A stretch of DNA of 30,064 nt from Chlamydiota bacterium. Lineage in GTDB: Bacteria; Auribacterota; UBA3054; B51-G9. The stretch spans positions 1 through 30,064 of the forward strand of contig QMOL01000006.1 of NCBI GenBank assembly GCA_003648225.1, given 5' to 3'. The notes beneath the pieces were generated by a model. That model was not told the DNA's origin, ran no database searches, and saw nothing but the letters and a program-made list of their open reading frames with translations. The position numbers and the translations under genes were made by a program. Below are positions 8,288-16,559 of the stretch, in pieces (position 1 is the first letter of the stretch; each line of letters opens with the position of its first letter).

Positions 8288-8316
8288 ATTGTATTGAAAG
8301 TTTACTCGTTTTTCAA
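8288..8316 (-). promoter_or_regulatory. Promoter of the orphan-thrC-murB series
   Basis: On the minus strand TTGAAA (8311-8316) and TACAAT (8288-8293) are separated by exactly 17 bases, giving a near-consensus sigma-70-type promoter. Transcription would start near 8281, leaving a leader of about 33 bases before the ATG at 8248. Confidence 0.7.
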
Positions 8317-8324
8317 GCATACAC

Positions 8325-8353
8325 TTGACATAAATAGTAAATACTGATAACAT
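8325..8353 (+). promoter_or_regulatory. Promoter of tgt
   Basis: A perfect TTGACA (8325-8330) is followed after 17 bases by TAACAT (8348-8353), which is preceded by TG to make an extended -10. It diverges from the thrC promoter; the two -35 boxes are only 8 bases apart, so one bound regulator could affect both. Confidence 0.65.
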
Positions 8354-8397
8354 TCTATAAATAATTTTCGACAAATAAGGCATATAAAAATATAATA

Positions 8398-9546
8398 ATG
8401 ATATTCACTCTCGAACATAAAGACGAATTTTCTTCCGCAAGAAGTGGCTCTTTAAAAACTTCACACGGCGAGATTAAAACTCCTATATTTATGCCGGTTG
8501 GCACCCGCGCGGCAGTAAAAACTTTAACACCACGTGTGGTTAATGAACTCGGCGCGCAAATAATTCTGGGAAATACTTATCACCTGCTTACGCGTCCCGG
8601 TCCCGACATTGTAGAGAAAGCGGGAGGACTGCATAAATTTATGATGTGGCACAAACCTATTTTAACTGACAGTGGAGGATTTCAGGTTTATAGTCTTGGT
8701 GATTTAAGGAAGATCAGCGATAGGGGAGTTGAATTTCGCAGTCATATTGACGGAGCAAAACATTTTCTCGGTCCTGAAGAATCAATGGAAATCCAGCAAA
8801 AACTCGGTTCAGATATCGCCATGGTTTTTGATGAGTGTCCACCTTCAATGGCTAAACCTGAGGTTATTGCCAAAGCGGTAGACCGGACACTCAGATGGGC
8901 AAAGGAATGTTATGAATCGAATCAAAAATTTAATGACAAAGGAAATAATCAACTTCTTTTTGGAATTGTACAGGGCGGTACATTAGACGAATTCAGATTG
9001 AACTGCATCGAAGAATTAAAGAAAATTCCTTTCCCCGGATTTGCAATCGGCGGACTCGCTGTAGGTGAAAAACCGGAAGAAATGTATCGCGTTACAGAAC
9101 TGTGTTGTAATAATCTTCCGGAAGATAAACCGCGCTACTTAATGGGTGTTGGAAAGCCCGAAGACATAGTTGAGTCGATAAAAAGAGGTGTTGATATGTT
9201 TGATTGTGTTATGCCGACACGTAACGCGCGCAACGGTTCGGCATTTACAGATAAGGGAATGGTGCAGGTTAAAGCCGGACGTTATAAAGAAGATTTCACT
9301 CCTATTCAGGATGGGTGTGAATGTTACACCTGCCGGACTTTTACAAAAGCGTATGTTCGGCACTTATTAAATGTGGGAGAATCTCTCGGCGGCCAGCTTT
9401 TAACGATCCACAATATACATTATTATTTAAAATTAACGAGTGATATACGCAAAGCGATAGAAGAAGACAAGTTTTTAGAATTTGAGAAAGAATTCTATAA
9501 AAAACGAAGCAACAAATTAAATCACGTTTTAAAAGAGAAAAATTAA
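8398..9546 (+). CDS. tgt: Queuine tRNA-ribosyltransferase (tRNA-guanine transglycosylase)
   Basis: Tgt exchanges the guanine at position 34 of GUN-anticodon tRNAs for preQ1, the entry of the queuosine modification into tRNA. The 382-residue length is standard for bacterial Tgt. Catalytic Asp D91 is in TDSGGFQVYSL and nucleophile D269 is in VDMFDCVMPTRNARNG. The zinc site is C307, C309 and C312 (CECYTCRTF) with H338 in LLTIHNI. The motifs GNTYHL, VQGG and AIGGLAVGE are also present. A strong promoter lies 45-70 bases upstream, but the ribosome site is weak. smpB follows 114 bases later on the same strand. No queuosine precursor genes are in the window. Confidence 0.97.
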   Translation: MIFTLEHKDEFSSARSGSLKTSHGEIKTPIFMPVGTRAAVKTLTPRVVNELGAQIILGNTYHLLTRPGPDIVEKAGGLHKFMMWHKPILTDSGGFQVYSLGDLRKISDRGVEFRSHIDGAKHFLGPEESMEIQQKLGSDIAMVFDECPPSMAKPEVIAKAVDRTLRWAKECYESNQKFNDKGNNQLLFGIVQGGTLDEFRLNCIEELKKIPFPGFAIGGLAVGEKPEEMYRVTELCCNNLPEDKPRYLMGVGKPEDIVESIKRGVDMFDCVMPTRNARNGSAFTDKGMVQVKAGRYKEDFTPIQDGCECYTCRTFTKAYVRHLLNVGESLGGQLLTIHNIHYYLKLTSDIRKAIEEDKFLEFEKEFYKKRSNKLNHVLKEKN

Positions 9547-9600
9547 AAAATTACTTACAGCTTGGAAAAACTAAACTAAAATAAAACAATAAATATAATT

Positions 9601-9629
9601 ATTCGTGTTCATTCGTGTCTATTCGTGGT
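9601..9629 (-). repeat. Dispersed repeat family A, copy 2
   Basis: The plus strand reads ATTCGTGTTCATTCGTG, then TCTATTCGTGGT, the reverse complement of copy 1 at 5236-5266 with three differences. It sits between tgt and smpB. A GTG at 9625 inside it is in frame with smpB but is an artefact. Confidence 0.75.
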
Positions 9630-9660
9630 AAAAGAAATTATATTAATTAGTGGTAAAATT

Positions 9661-10140
9661 ATGGCAAAGAAAAAATCTAAAGCGACTCCGGGTACCTTGA
9701 TTACCAACAAACAGGCACGGAGAAATTACGAAATCATCGACTCCTTTGAAGCGGGAATCGAATTGCGCGGTACGGAAGTTAAATCGCTTCGCAATCAGAA
9801 AGCGAATATGACTGACGCGTTTGCCAGAATAGACAATGGAGAAATTATTCTTCACAATTTCCATATCAGCCCGTATGAGCAGGGAAACCGATTCAATCAT
9901 GACCCGCTGCGACCGCGCAGATTGCTTTTACACAAGCGTGAGATTGCGCATCTTTTTATTGAGACTGACCGGAAAGGTTCTTCATTAATTCCGCTTCGGC
10001 TTTACCTTAAAAAAGGTAGAGTAAAGATAGAAATAGCCCTTTGTGTCGGTAAAAGACAATTCGATAAACGGGAAGATATAAAGAAAGACGAACACAAGCG
10101 GGAAATGGCGAGAGAAATTTCAAAAATCAACCGGAGGTGA
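9661..10140 (+). CDS. smpB: SsrA-binding protein (SmpB)
   Basis: SmpB binds tmRNA and the ribosome during trans-translation, which rescues stalled ribosomes. The protein is 159 residues from the ATG at 9661. The frame extends to a GTG at 9625, but that stretch lies in a dispersed repeat, and homologues begin near MAKKKSK, so 9661 is preferred. Family marks in order: NKQARRNYEIIDSFEAGIEL, RGTEVKSLRNQKAN, HISPYEQGNRFNHDPLRPRR, LLLHKREI, and the C-terminal GKRQFDKREDIKKDEHKRE with the usual basic helix. No tmRNA gene is visible next to it. The ribosome site is weak. Confidence 0.95.
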   Translation: MAKKKSKATPGTLITNKQARRNYEIIDSFEAGIELRGTEVKSLRNQKANMTDAFARIDNGEIILHNFHISPYEQGNRFNHDPLRPRRLLLHKREIAHLFIETDRKGSSLIPLRLYLKKGRVKIEIALCVGKRQFDKREDIKKDEHKREMAREISKINRR

Positions 10141-10173
10141 GTTCCGCAATCCGTGCTCCGGATTAAACAGAAA

Positions 10174-10254
10174 AATATTCAACAAGAAATGAGCAATCAA
10201 AAAAGTTCAGAAATTACATTCTACTTTGAGATTGAAAATTTCTTGTTGAGTATT
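10174..10254. repeat. Inverted repeat (family C) after smpB
   Basis: AATATTCAACAAGAAAT (10174-10190) is inverted at 10238-10254 with one mismatch, across 47 bases. It fills the space between the convergent smpB and small exported-protein genes. A shorter CCGGAG/CTCCGG pair (10131-10136 and 10156-10161) overlaps the smpB stop. Neither pair is followed by a T run, so neither is a convincing terminator. Confidence 0.65.
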
Positions 10255-10272
10255 GAATATTGAACTGATGCA

Positions 10273-10722
10273 TTATTTAGCTGTTTCAAGTTCAATTTTT
10301 TGTATTTTCCCGAAATTATTTTTTTGGCTTAAGTCAAGTTTTCTTGTTGTATCAAGGAATTTCGATTTTGCTAATTTATCAGCCTTAGCCAATTCTTTTT
10401 TACGAACGTTTTTAGCAGCGCTGATATTTTTTTCAGTTGAAGCGATGATAGAATTTGCTGCTTTTGGCTTTATTGGAATAGGCTTAAGTTTTTTTGAAAC
10501 TTGTTTTTTCCACGATTTTAAATTTTCTGTTTGGACTGTTTGGACTGTTTGGACTGTTTGGACTGTTTGGACTGTTTGGACTGTAGCATTAAGTTTTTGT
10601 TTATGAATTTGCCTACTTATTTTATTTACAGTTTTCTTCGAAGAAGTTTCATCATTATTTTTGGCTTTACAGGCCGGAAAAACCAAACAGAAAAAAAGAG
10701 TTATGAATATCAGGAATTTCAT
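10273..10722 (-). CDS. Small basic exported protein with a Thr-Val-Gln tandem repeat, possible lipoprotein
   Basis: This 149-residue protein has an N-terminal signal (MKFLIFITLFFCLVFPAC). C18 could be a lipidation site, but Pro at -2 makes the lipobox imperfect. Residues about 47-65 consist of six consecutive T-V-Q triplets encoded by a 9-bp tandem repeat (10527-10580). The rest is lysine-rich and probably helical. No enzyme motif is visible and I do not recognise the family. It lies 75 bases downstream of the BACON-repeat gene, beyond its terminator hairpin, and I see no separate promoter, so it may rely on read-through. The lysine-rich, repeat-bearing composition suggests an envelope-associated linker protein, which is inference. 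Confidence 0.6.
   Translation of the reverse strand: MKFLIFITLFFCLVFPACKAKNNDETSSKKTVNKISRQIHKQKLNATVQTVQTVQTVQTVQTVQTENLKSWKKQVSKKLKPIPIKPKAANSIIASTEKNISAAKNVRKKELAKADKLAKSKFLDTTRKLDLSQKNNFGKIQKIELETAK
10527..10584. repeat. 9-bp tandem repeat (minisatellite), six full units
   Basis: CTGTTTGGA is repeated six times without error, followed by a partial unit CTGT. Because the unit is a multiple of three, copy number changes keep the frame of the small exported protein and only lengthen its T-V-Q tract. Confidence 0.95.
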
Positions 10723-10730
10723 AGTTTTAT

Positions 10731-10774
10731 TGTGTAAAAGAAAGTAGCCGCAAATGAAAATTACCGCGGCTACT
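10731..10774 (-). terminator. Terminator of the BACON-repeat gene
   Basis: AGTAGCCGC (10743-10751) and GCGGCTACT (10766-10774) form a perfect 9-bp stem with a 14-base loop. On the minus strand it is followed by the T-rich TTTCTTTTACAC. It lies 24 bases after the stop at 10798. Confidence 0.75.
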
Positions 10775-10797
10775 CTTAATTAAATTAATTGTTATTG

Positions 10798-13404
10798 CTA
10801 ATTTGCGCGGCGAAGAAGCAAAGCGCCAAACGCAAGAAGCAGAGAGATAATAATAATCGGTTCAGGAACAACTATTATATCAACGTCATACGAAACCGCC
10901 GGTTTCTCAACACTTGTAAATCTTACCATTCCCGTGCTGCCGTCAGCTTGATCGATTGGAATTGTAATTGCGACATCTGTTGTGCTGCTTAATAGAGAGA
11001 TACTATTTATAACAGTAATCCAGCTGGATGCAATTGGTTGGATATTAACAGTTGTACAACCTTCACCACTTATTAATTGAACGAATTTTTGAGTATCAAT
11101 TCCGGTAACGAATTCTAATAGATTTGTATTAACGGTAAAATCACCGCAAACAGCTTTTACGATTATAGTAACATCATAAGAGTAATTCGTCGAACACGTA
11201 CTGACAAAACTGACTGTTCCTGTGCTGCCTGCCGCCTGGTCCACAGGAATAACCACAGGAATGCTGTATCCGTTTCCGTCTAAACTTACAGAAGCAGGGA
11301 CGGCGATCCATGAATCAGGGCTACTGATATTTACGTCCGTCATAAATGGCGCGGAAATATTTATAAATCCTTGAGTTTCACCTGCTGTAAGTTCAATAGC
11401 CTGTGGCGTAACTTCGAAAAATCCTGGTCCAACCACCTCAACAGGAACATCATGTTTAACAGTCGGAGTGTCAATATTTGTAAAACTGACAAGACCGGTT
11501 GTACCGACCGGCTGATTAGTTGAAATATTCAAATAAACATATTTTCCGTCGTTTGTAAGATGAACTGACGAAGGACCATCAAACGAAATCCAACTTCCGC
11601 CGTTTTCAATAGCGGCATCAACCCCGACAGTAAGCGGAGAATAAGCTCGAACTGATGCTGAGTCGTCTTTATAAGCCATAATCCACAATTTAGATTTGTT
11701 AAGTTCAAAGTACCCCGGTTCAAGAACAAAAACATCTTCTTCAATTTTAACTGACGGGTCGGCTGCGGCAGAAAAAGTAATTGTTCCGCTTGAAAGACCA
11801 TAGCCGTTTGTTGTCGGCTGGTCAGCCGGAACAGTTACCGGAACAGTTACCGGAGCATCATTACTGAGTGAAGTCACGGCTGGAAGAGATATCCAACTTT
11901 CATCAGCGGTAGCATTCACATCCATTTCAAAAGGACTGCGCGCGATTAGTACCTGTTGTGTTTCGCCTTTAACGAGAATAACTCTGTCAGCATAAACATC
12001 GAAGAAGTTTGAGAGTGGAGGAATTCCGGTAACGAGAATAGATTCAGGAGTGGGAATAATAGTTCCAATGCGATTAGTATTGCTCCAATTCACATTTTTA
12101 AAAGAGCCGTTAAAAGCATTAAGATTGGAATACATTATTTCATTTGTACGATAAGGGTTACTGGTCCCGTCATTGATAATATTAAGGTTAATGTTATCAA
12201 GTGGAATGCTTGAAAAGTCAATAAAATATAAACTATCGACATCTTCACCAATATAATTTCTCATACCATTTATTTCTATATTTACATCTACCGTATTTCT
12301 CGCAGCACCTAATATCACAGTATTTACGTTATAGTTGGTCAAATTTCTGAAGCCGAGTGAGCCGATATTATTTACGCCGGGAGAGATTGCCCCTAAATAA
12401 TATTGATTTCCGGAAGGAGAATCACTAAATCCTTTCCATATTTCTCCATCTCCATTAATATTTCCTGCAAGATAAAGAGGATAATCATCAGGAGAATTAA
12501 CGAGACCCCAATCAAGAAAAGTCATATCGCCTGCATTAGTACCAGCTGTTCCCAACCAATCAACGAAATCGAAATAAGCATTACTAAAAACAAAATCTAC
12601 GTCATAAGTATTTCCAAGATTTATAAATCTGCTTCTATAATAATTATTTTCACAATCCATTTCAGAAGTCATATAAACAGGCGGGTCAACTGCCGCTTGA
12701 TCACTAACGATAAAATAACAACCATTTATGTAAATCGGTTTAGTGGTATGAACTTGCGGAGCAGTAACATAGCCATAATATTGCCCTAACATAAAATCTC
12801 CCCGCCCTTTTTTAATAATAGAATAATCACCCACAATACTAGTATCTTTATCGAAACAAAGATTGGAAGCATCTTTATAAATAGCCCCTTTGTATAAATA
12901 AGGAGTGCTTTCAGATATTATTTCTAAATCGTTGCTTAACACAACCATAGTATCAAAATAAAAAGTGAATTCAGTATTGTTAACATATTCATGAGTATCA
13001 GGCATCATATTTGTTAAAGAAAGAATAGATTTTTCGCCCGAATTATTAAAAACAAGCATGTTGAAACCACCTGATCCTAATACTAATTCATTGCTAATGG
13101 CAACAGAAAATGTTGCAATATTAGCAAAAAGGTCGGTATATGAATTAGGCCATATTTGGAAAAACGAATTTGTTCCGCCGCCGTTAATAAGTGCAACATC
13201 ACCCGGTGCTGATGGATAGCCGATACCGTTTGTACACATACCTTGAATGGTAGCATTATACCAATTACTGCATAAATCCCACCCGCCGCTGAAATTATTA
13301 TTTCCACTTAGGGGTGTCCATTGGTATGTATCAGCGTTAACTGAAGAGGAAACAGTTAATACGAATGTTGCAATTAACAGAATTGCGATAGGTAGTTTTT
13401 TCAT
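10798..13404 (-). CDS. Secreted PEP-CTERM protein with four BACON-like repeats
   Basis: This 868-residue exported protein has a signal peptide at about 1-24 (ending SSSVNADTYQW) and an AAGGA ribosome site about eight bases before the ATG. The first half (about 25-470) resembles the beta-rich passenger-like regions of PVC exoproteins (SNWYNATIQ, YPSAPGDVALINGGG) without a catalytic motif. Four domains of roughly 97 residues start near 480, 580, 680 and 775. Each carries the BACON-like phrase SWI(S/A/T) and then a V-P/I-P-(V/A)DQ-type strand before a GTV/GMV-x-F-x-S strand. The C-terminus is a canonical PEP-CTERM signal: VPEP, a leucine-rich helix, then RR. BACON domains are thought to bind carbohydrate or mucin-like surfaces. 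It probably works outside the cell beside the neighbouring secreted protease. It has its own promoter and terminator. Confidence 0.88.
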   Translation of the reverse strand: MKKLPIAILLIATFVLTVSSSVNADTYQWTPLSGNNNFSGGWDLCSNWYNATIQGMCTNGIGYPSAPGDVALINGGGTNSFFQIWPNSYTDLFANIATFSVAISNELVLGSGGFNMLVFNNSGEKSILSLTNMMPDTHEYVNNTEFTFYFDTMVVLSNDLEIISESTPYLYKGAIYKDASNLCFDKDTSIVGDYSIIKKGRGDFMLGQYYGYVTAPQVHTTKPIYINGCYFIVSDQAAVDPPVYMTSEMDCENNYYRSRFINLGNTYDVDFVFSNAYFDFVDWLGTAGTNAGDMTFLDWGLVNSPDDYPLYLAGNINGDGEIWKGFSDSPSGNQYYLGAISPGVNNIGSLGFRNLTNYNVNTVILGAARNTVDVNIEINGMRNYIGEDVDSLYFIDFSSIPLDNINLNIINDGTSNPYRTNEIMYSNLNAFNGSFKNVNWSNTNRIGTIIPTPESILVTGIPPLSNFFDVYADRVILVKGETQQVLIARSPFEMDVNATADESWISLPAVTSLSNDAPVTVPVTVPADQPTTNGYGLSSGTITFSAAADPSVKIEEDVFVLEPGYFELNKSKLWIMAYKDDSASVRAYSPLTVGVDAAIENGGSWISFDGPSSVHLTNDGKYVYLNISTNQPVGTTGLVSFTNIDTPTVKHDVPVEVVGPGFFEVTPQAIELTAGETQGFINISAPFMTDVNISSPDSWIAVPASVSLDGNGYSIPVVIPVDQAAGSTGTVSFVSTCSTNYSYDVTIIVKAVCGDFTVNTNLLEFVTGIDTQKFVQLISGEGCTTVNIQPIASSWITVINSISLLSSTTDVAITIPIDQADGSTGMVRFTSVEKPAVSYDVDIIVVPEPIIIISLLLAFGALLLRRAN

Positions 13405-13514
13405 GTTTTTTTCCTTTTTAAAATTAATTTCACCACGTTTTTTGCGTGTCGTTATTTGTTAATAATTATTCGATATTTTTATCACGTGGTTTCGTGCATC
13501 GTTATTCGGGATAA

Positions 13515-13543
13515 ATTATACTATTTATTGTAGAAAAAGTCAA
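13515..13543 (-). promoter_or_regulatory. Promoter of the BACON-repeat exoprotein gene
   Basis: On the minus strand TTGACT (13538-13543) and TATAAT (13515-13520) are separated by exactly 17 bases. The -35 box lies 9 bases beyond the stop of the upstream protease gene. It leaves a leader of about 100 bases (13405-13508) containing ACCACGT (13432-13438) inverted at 13484-13490, which could fold in the mRNA. Confidence 0.8.
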
Positions 13544-13552
13544 TTTTTTTAT

Positions 13553-16435
13553 TTATAAACAATATTCCGGCATTCGCGGGATAAGAATAATAAATAATAA
13601 ATAATAAATTTCAAATAAAAACGGTTCAGGTATTCCTTTGCCAATAACCAAAAAAGAATAAGGATCGTTGAAACCATCAGAATTGGAAAACTGAACCTTG
13701 CCGGTAATAATTCCTGCTTCTTCCGGTGTGAATGTGAGTTTAAAGACAGTTGAAGATCCAACCGGAATAATCGAAGCCGGATATTCAACAATTGAAAAAG
13801 AAGAAGAACCGGCAGTTATCGAAACAGGATCAACGAATAAATTGGTAGTACCTGAATTTTCTACGAGAAAAAGATTTGTGATTGCTTCAATAATAATATC
13901 AGCTTCTCCAAAATCAGTATTATCGGCAATAGAAGGAATATTTTTTCCGTTGGCAATAACTTGATTATTCCCTTTTACAATTGTTCCGGGCTTATATACC
14001 ATGAAATCAATGGATACTTCTTTAGAATCTTTGGTTGGATCATTGTGCATCAAAGAAACTTTTGCTTCATACAATCCGCCTGTTAATTTGTCAGAATCAC
14101 AAAAGAACAATACATCTTTAAAGCCATCAGGTGAAATTACAGCTTCTTTAGGCATGTAGTCAAGCCAGGAATCTTTAGCGGAAGGGCGTAAAGAAACAGC
14201 AAGCCTGTTGGTTACAAAAGAGCTGTTATAAGCCACATTAATCGCGTGTTCAGGGGGATCAAATCCTGATTGACGCCCGCCCTGAATACCGACAGTTGTC
14301 TTATTTAGTGAACCGCTCATATTTTTATATTGAAAGATAATTTCGCCGTTTTTTCTTAAAATTACCTGAAATGTTTTCTTATAGCTTGTATCTTTTCCAG
14401 GAATATCAATCCAAGAAACAATCAACTGATTAGCTTCGGCATAATAGAAAATTCTGCCGCCGGATGAGGGGTCGAGATCATCCCAGAATGGCGCGATAAA
14501 TTGAGGAGGAGCAAACATTTGGCTGCATGGAAATTTTTGGTTTGATTTATTAATATTCCCATCTGTTAAAGCGATACCGCCATTTGCGCCTATAATAAAT
14601 TGTGAAAAATCCTCTCCGTAAAACGGAAAGTCAAACCCTATAGGAATCATTGGTGTTTTATTATTATCATCTAAAGTTACTAAAGTTCCTACAGAAGAAA
14701 TATCTCTCCATAAATAAGGCGGACCATTGCTGCTGCTGCTGTCAGCCCATGAATAGTTAGTAGAACTTGAGGAGATATCATCAAACAAACTTACAATAAG
14801 ATCACTAATTCCGGAATTGGTTACGGTTATATAATTTAAAACACTACCACTTCCCACAATTTTAAAAGACAGATTAGTTGGATTAACATGAATGACGGGC
14901 AGGTGCTCAACGAACAGATTGAAATTATTTGTCCAAATTTTATTGTCATTAGATATAAAAAGTTGTAATATTTCGTTTCCTGTAGGACAATTCGTTGCTA
15001 TTTCCAAAGAATAAGGGGAAGTTCCGGTTGAAGATTCGCTGTCATAAATCCTTCCGTACGAAATTTCCGAAGGAGGATTTATTGTTATGTAAGCACTTGC
15101 AGAAGATAATACTGCGGTAACATTATTGGCATCTAAACCACCTGTGTTCATTATATGAATGTTAATACCTATAGTTTCGCCGGGAGAAACATGTCCGTCA
15201 GAATTATCATCGGTTGCAACTGTATATTTTTCATAAGCAAGATTAACAACTTTTGGCGCAATATTAAAAATAGCGTCATGATCTACCCATGTTAGCCCTC
15301 CGCCATTAACATTATTCATATCATACCAAGCATTAGCAGAACCACCCCAGCCGAAATTAAGGTGAATTTCATTACCTTTACGACAGCCATCGCAAACGAT
15401 AGCATGCCCTCCGCCGCTTGTAGCCCGAAAAGAGTAATAAGCCGGTCTTTGCAAAATCAGTGAATTATAAATTTTATTATACCAGGCTGAATCGGAAGAG
15501 CCACGATAAGAAATTGAATCACTTTTATAATTAAAATAATTTCTGAAAGCTCCGGGGACATTGAAAGAATAAGCACCTGATCCGTCTGCTTCAAAATCCA
15601 TATTTACTGTAACACCGCAATGATACATTAATTGAGCGACAGCTAGCTGCTCGGCGGTGGTGCTGCCCCAAAGACTATCAGGCATTTTTTCCCAATCATA
15701 ATTGTTGGTTCCGGCATCGCTTGCGGAATGAGTTCCTCTGCAACTTCCGAAATTATCCGTGTAAGTGTAATCATGTTCAATGGCTTTCGGATATTTATGA
15801 TAACGTAACACCTGCGCCATAGCGCATGCAACGCAACCTGCATAAGCTTTACCATCCGGCCCGCCGCTTGCCGTTGGCGCGTAATAATTATATGGTGAAC
15901 CTTGATTCCACGAAGTTGAGAGTAGGGGACCGATTTCCGGATAAGCGTTTTCCGTCTTTGTTTCCTGCTGATTATTTACTAATTTTGGATTTAGTAATTC
16001 ATTCCATTCTTTTTTGTATTTTGTTGTGAAATCACTATTTTTACTTTTATCTGAAGCTAATATTTCTAATTCAGTTGAAAGTTCCCATTCCATTACTTTA
16101 ACAAAATCAGGAGGTAAATTTGAGAAACTGCAATTATCTGAATATAATTTTAATACCGGTAATAAATCATCAGCACGCATAAGCACAAAACCTGTTGGCT
16201 TAAGTAAAGTAAGATAACCAATTGTTTTTGTTTTCTGATTAAGTGGTTTAATCGTTGAAATGCTTAAGTTGTAAACGCTTTGTTTCGCGTTCGCATAAGT
16301 TGCAGTGTTTTGCTTTCGCGTCGGTGTAAAGCGTGATGAAACAAAAGTGGATACAGCGTTTGACACGTCCCGTATAGTTACAGGCGCTGCGCAAGCGATG
16401 TGGACGAAGAGTAATGTAATTAATAAATATTTCAT
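13553..16435 (-). CDS. Secreted C10 family (streptopain-like) cysteine protease with C-terminal beta domains and atypical PEP tail
   Basis: This 960-residue exported protease has a signal peptide at 1-16 and a propeptide of the streptopain inhibitor type at about 18-150. The C10 peptidase domain (about 165-375) has WNQGSPYN, nucleophile C201 in AGCVACAMAQVLRYHKYP, H344 in GGGHAIVCDG, and N360 in HLNFGWGG, where streptopain has Trp after the Asn and this protein has Phe. A CARDB-like sandwich follows (about 395-500), then a fibronectin-like linker, a nidogen-like domain (about 575-740; GFDFPFYG, APFWDDLDPSSGG) and a choice-of-anchor D domain (about 845-935). The end is IPEPF plus a hydrophobic stretch with little basic charge. 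It is likely a surface or released protease for protein breakdown. The next gene downstream encodes another PEP-CTERM protein. Confidence 0.9.
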   Translation of the reverse strand: MKYLLITLLFVHIACAAPVTIRDVSNAVSTFVSSRFTPTRKQNTATYANAKQSVYNLSISTIKPLNQKTKTIGYLTLLKPTGFVLMRADDLLPVLKLYSDNCSFSNLPPDFVKVMEWELSTELEILASDKSKNSDFTTKYKKEWNELLNPKLVNNQQETKTENAYPEIGPLLSTSWNQGSPYNYYAPTASGGPDGKAYAGCVACAMAQVLRYHKYPKAIEHDYTYTDNFGSCRGTHSASDAGTNNYDWEKMPDSLWGSTTAEQLAVAQLMYHCGVTVNMDFEADGSGAYSFNVPGAFRNYFNYKSDSISYRGSSDSAWYNKIYNSLILQRPAYYSFRATSGGGHAIVCDGCRKGNEIHLNFGWGGSANAWYDMNNVNGGGLTWVDHDAIFNIAPKVVNLAYEKYTVATDDNSDGHVSPGETIGINIHIMNTGGLDANNVTAVLSSASAYITINPPSEISYGRIYDSESSTGTSPYSLEIATNCPTGNEILQLFISNDNKIWTNNFNLFVEHLPVIHVNPTNLSFKIVGSGSVLNYITVTNSGISDLIVSLFDDISSSSTNYSWADSSSSNGPPYLWRDISSVGTLVTLDDNNKTPMIPIGFDFPFYGEDFSQFIIGANGGIALTDGNINKSNQKFPCSQMFAPPQFIAPFWDDLDPSSGGRIFYYAEANQLIVSWIDIPGKDTSYKKTFQVILRKNGEIIFQYKNMSGSLNKTTVGIQGGRQSGFDPPEHAINVAYNSSFVTNRLAVSLRPSAKDSWLDYMPKEAVISPDGFKDVLFFCDSDKLTGGLYEAKVSLMHNDPTKDSKEVSIDFMVYKPGTIVKGNNQVIANGKNIPSIADNTDFGEADIIIEAITNLFLVENSGTTNLFVDPVSITAGSSSFSIVEYPASIIPVGSSTVFKLTFTPEEAGIITGKVQFSNSDGFNDPYSFLVIGKGIPEPFLFEIYYLLFIILIPRMPEYCL

Positions 16436-16460
16436 AAAGTCGATTTTGTATTAACGTACT

Positions 16461-16489
16461 ATTTTACCAAAAAAGAAAATGTTTGTCCA
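16461..16489 (-). promoter_or_regulatory. Promoter of the C10 protease gene
   Basis: On the minus strand TGGACA (16484-16489) and TAAAAT (16461-16466) are exactly 17 bases apart. The start codon at 16435 lies about 25 bases after the -10 box, so the leader is very short and carries no clear Shine-Dalgarno sequence. Confidence 0.65.
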
Positions 16490-16559
16490 CCTAATGTCAC
16501 TTTTGTGTGTCAAGTTTATAGAAATGCCCGGTTTCGGGTGAAAATCATCTTCCTAATAC

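Noticed and set aside
9625..9660. Upstream GTG start giving SmpB twelve extra residues
   Set aside because: It lies inside a dispersed repeat (9601-9629), and the family N-terminus fits the ATG at 9661.
10141..10272. A tmRNA gene next to smpB
   Set aside because: The space is too short and holds only inverted repeats; no tRNA-like end or tag reading frame is visible.
10253..10737. Plus-strand open frames across the 9-bp repeat (D-C-L or W-T-V repeats)
   Set aside because: They are shadows of the tandem repeat; the minus-strand frame has a signal peptide and normal composition.
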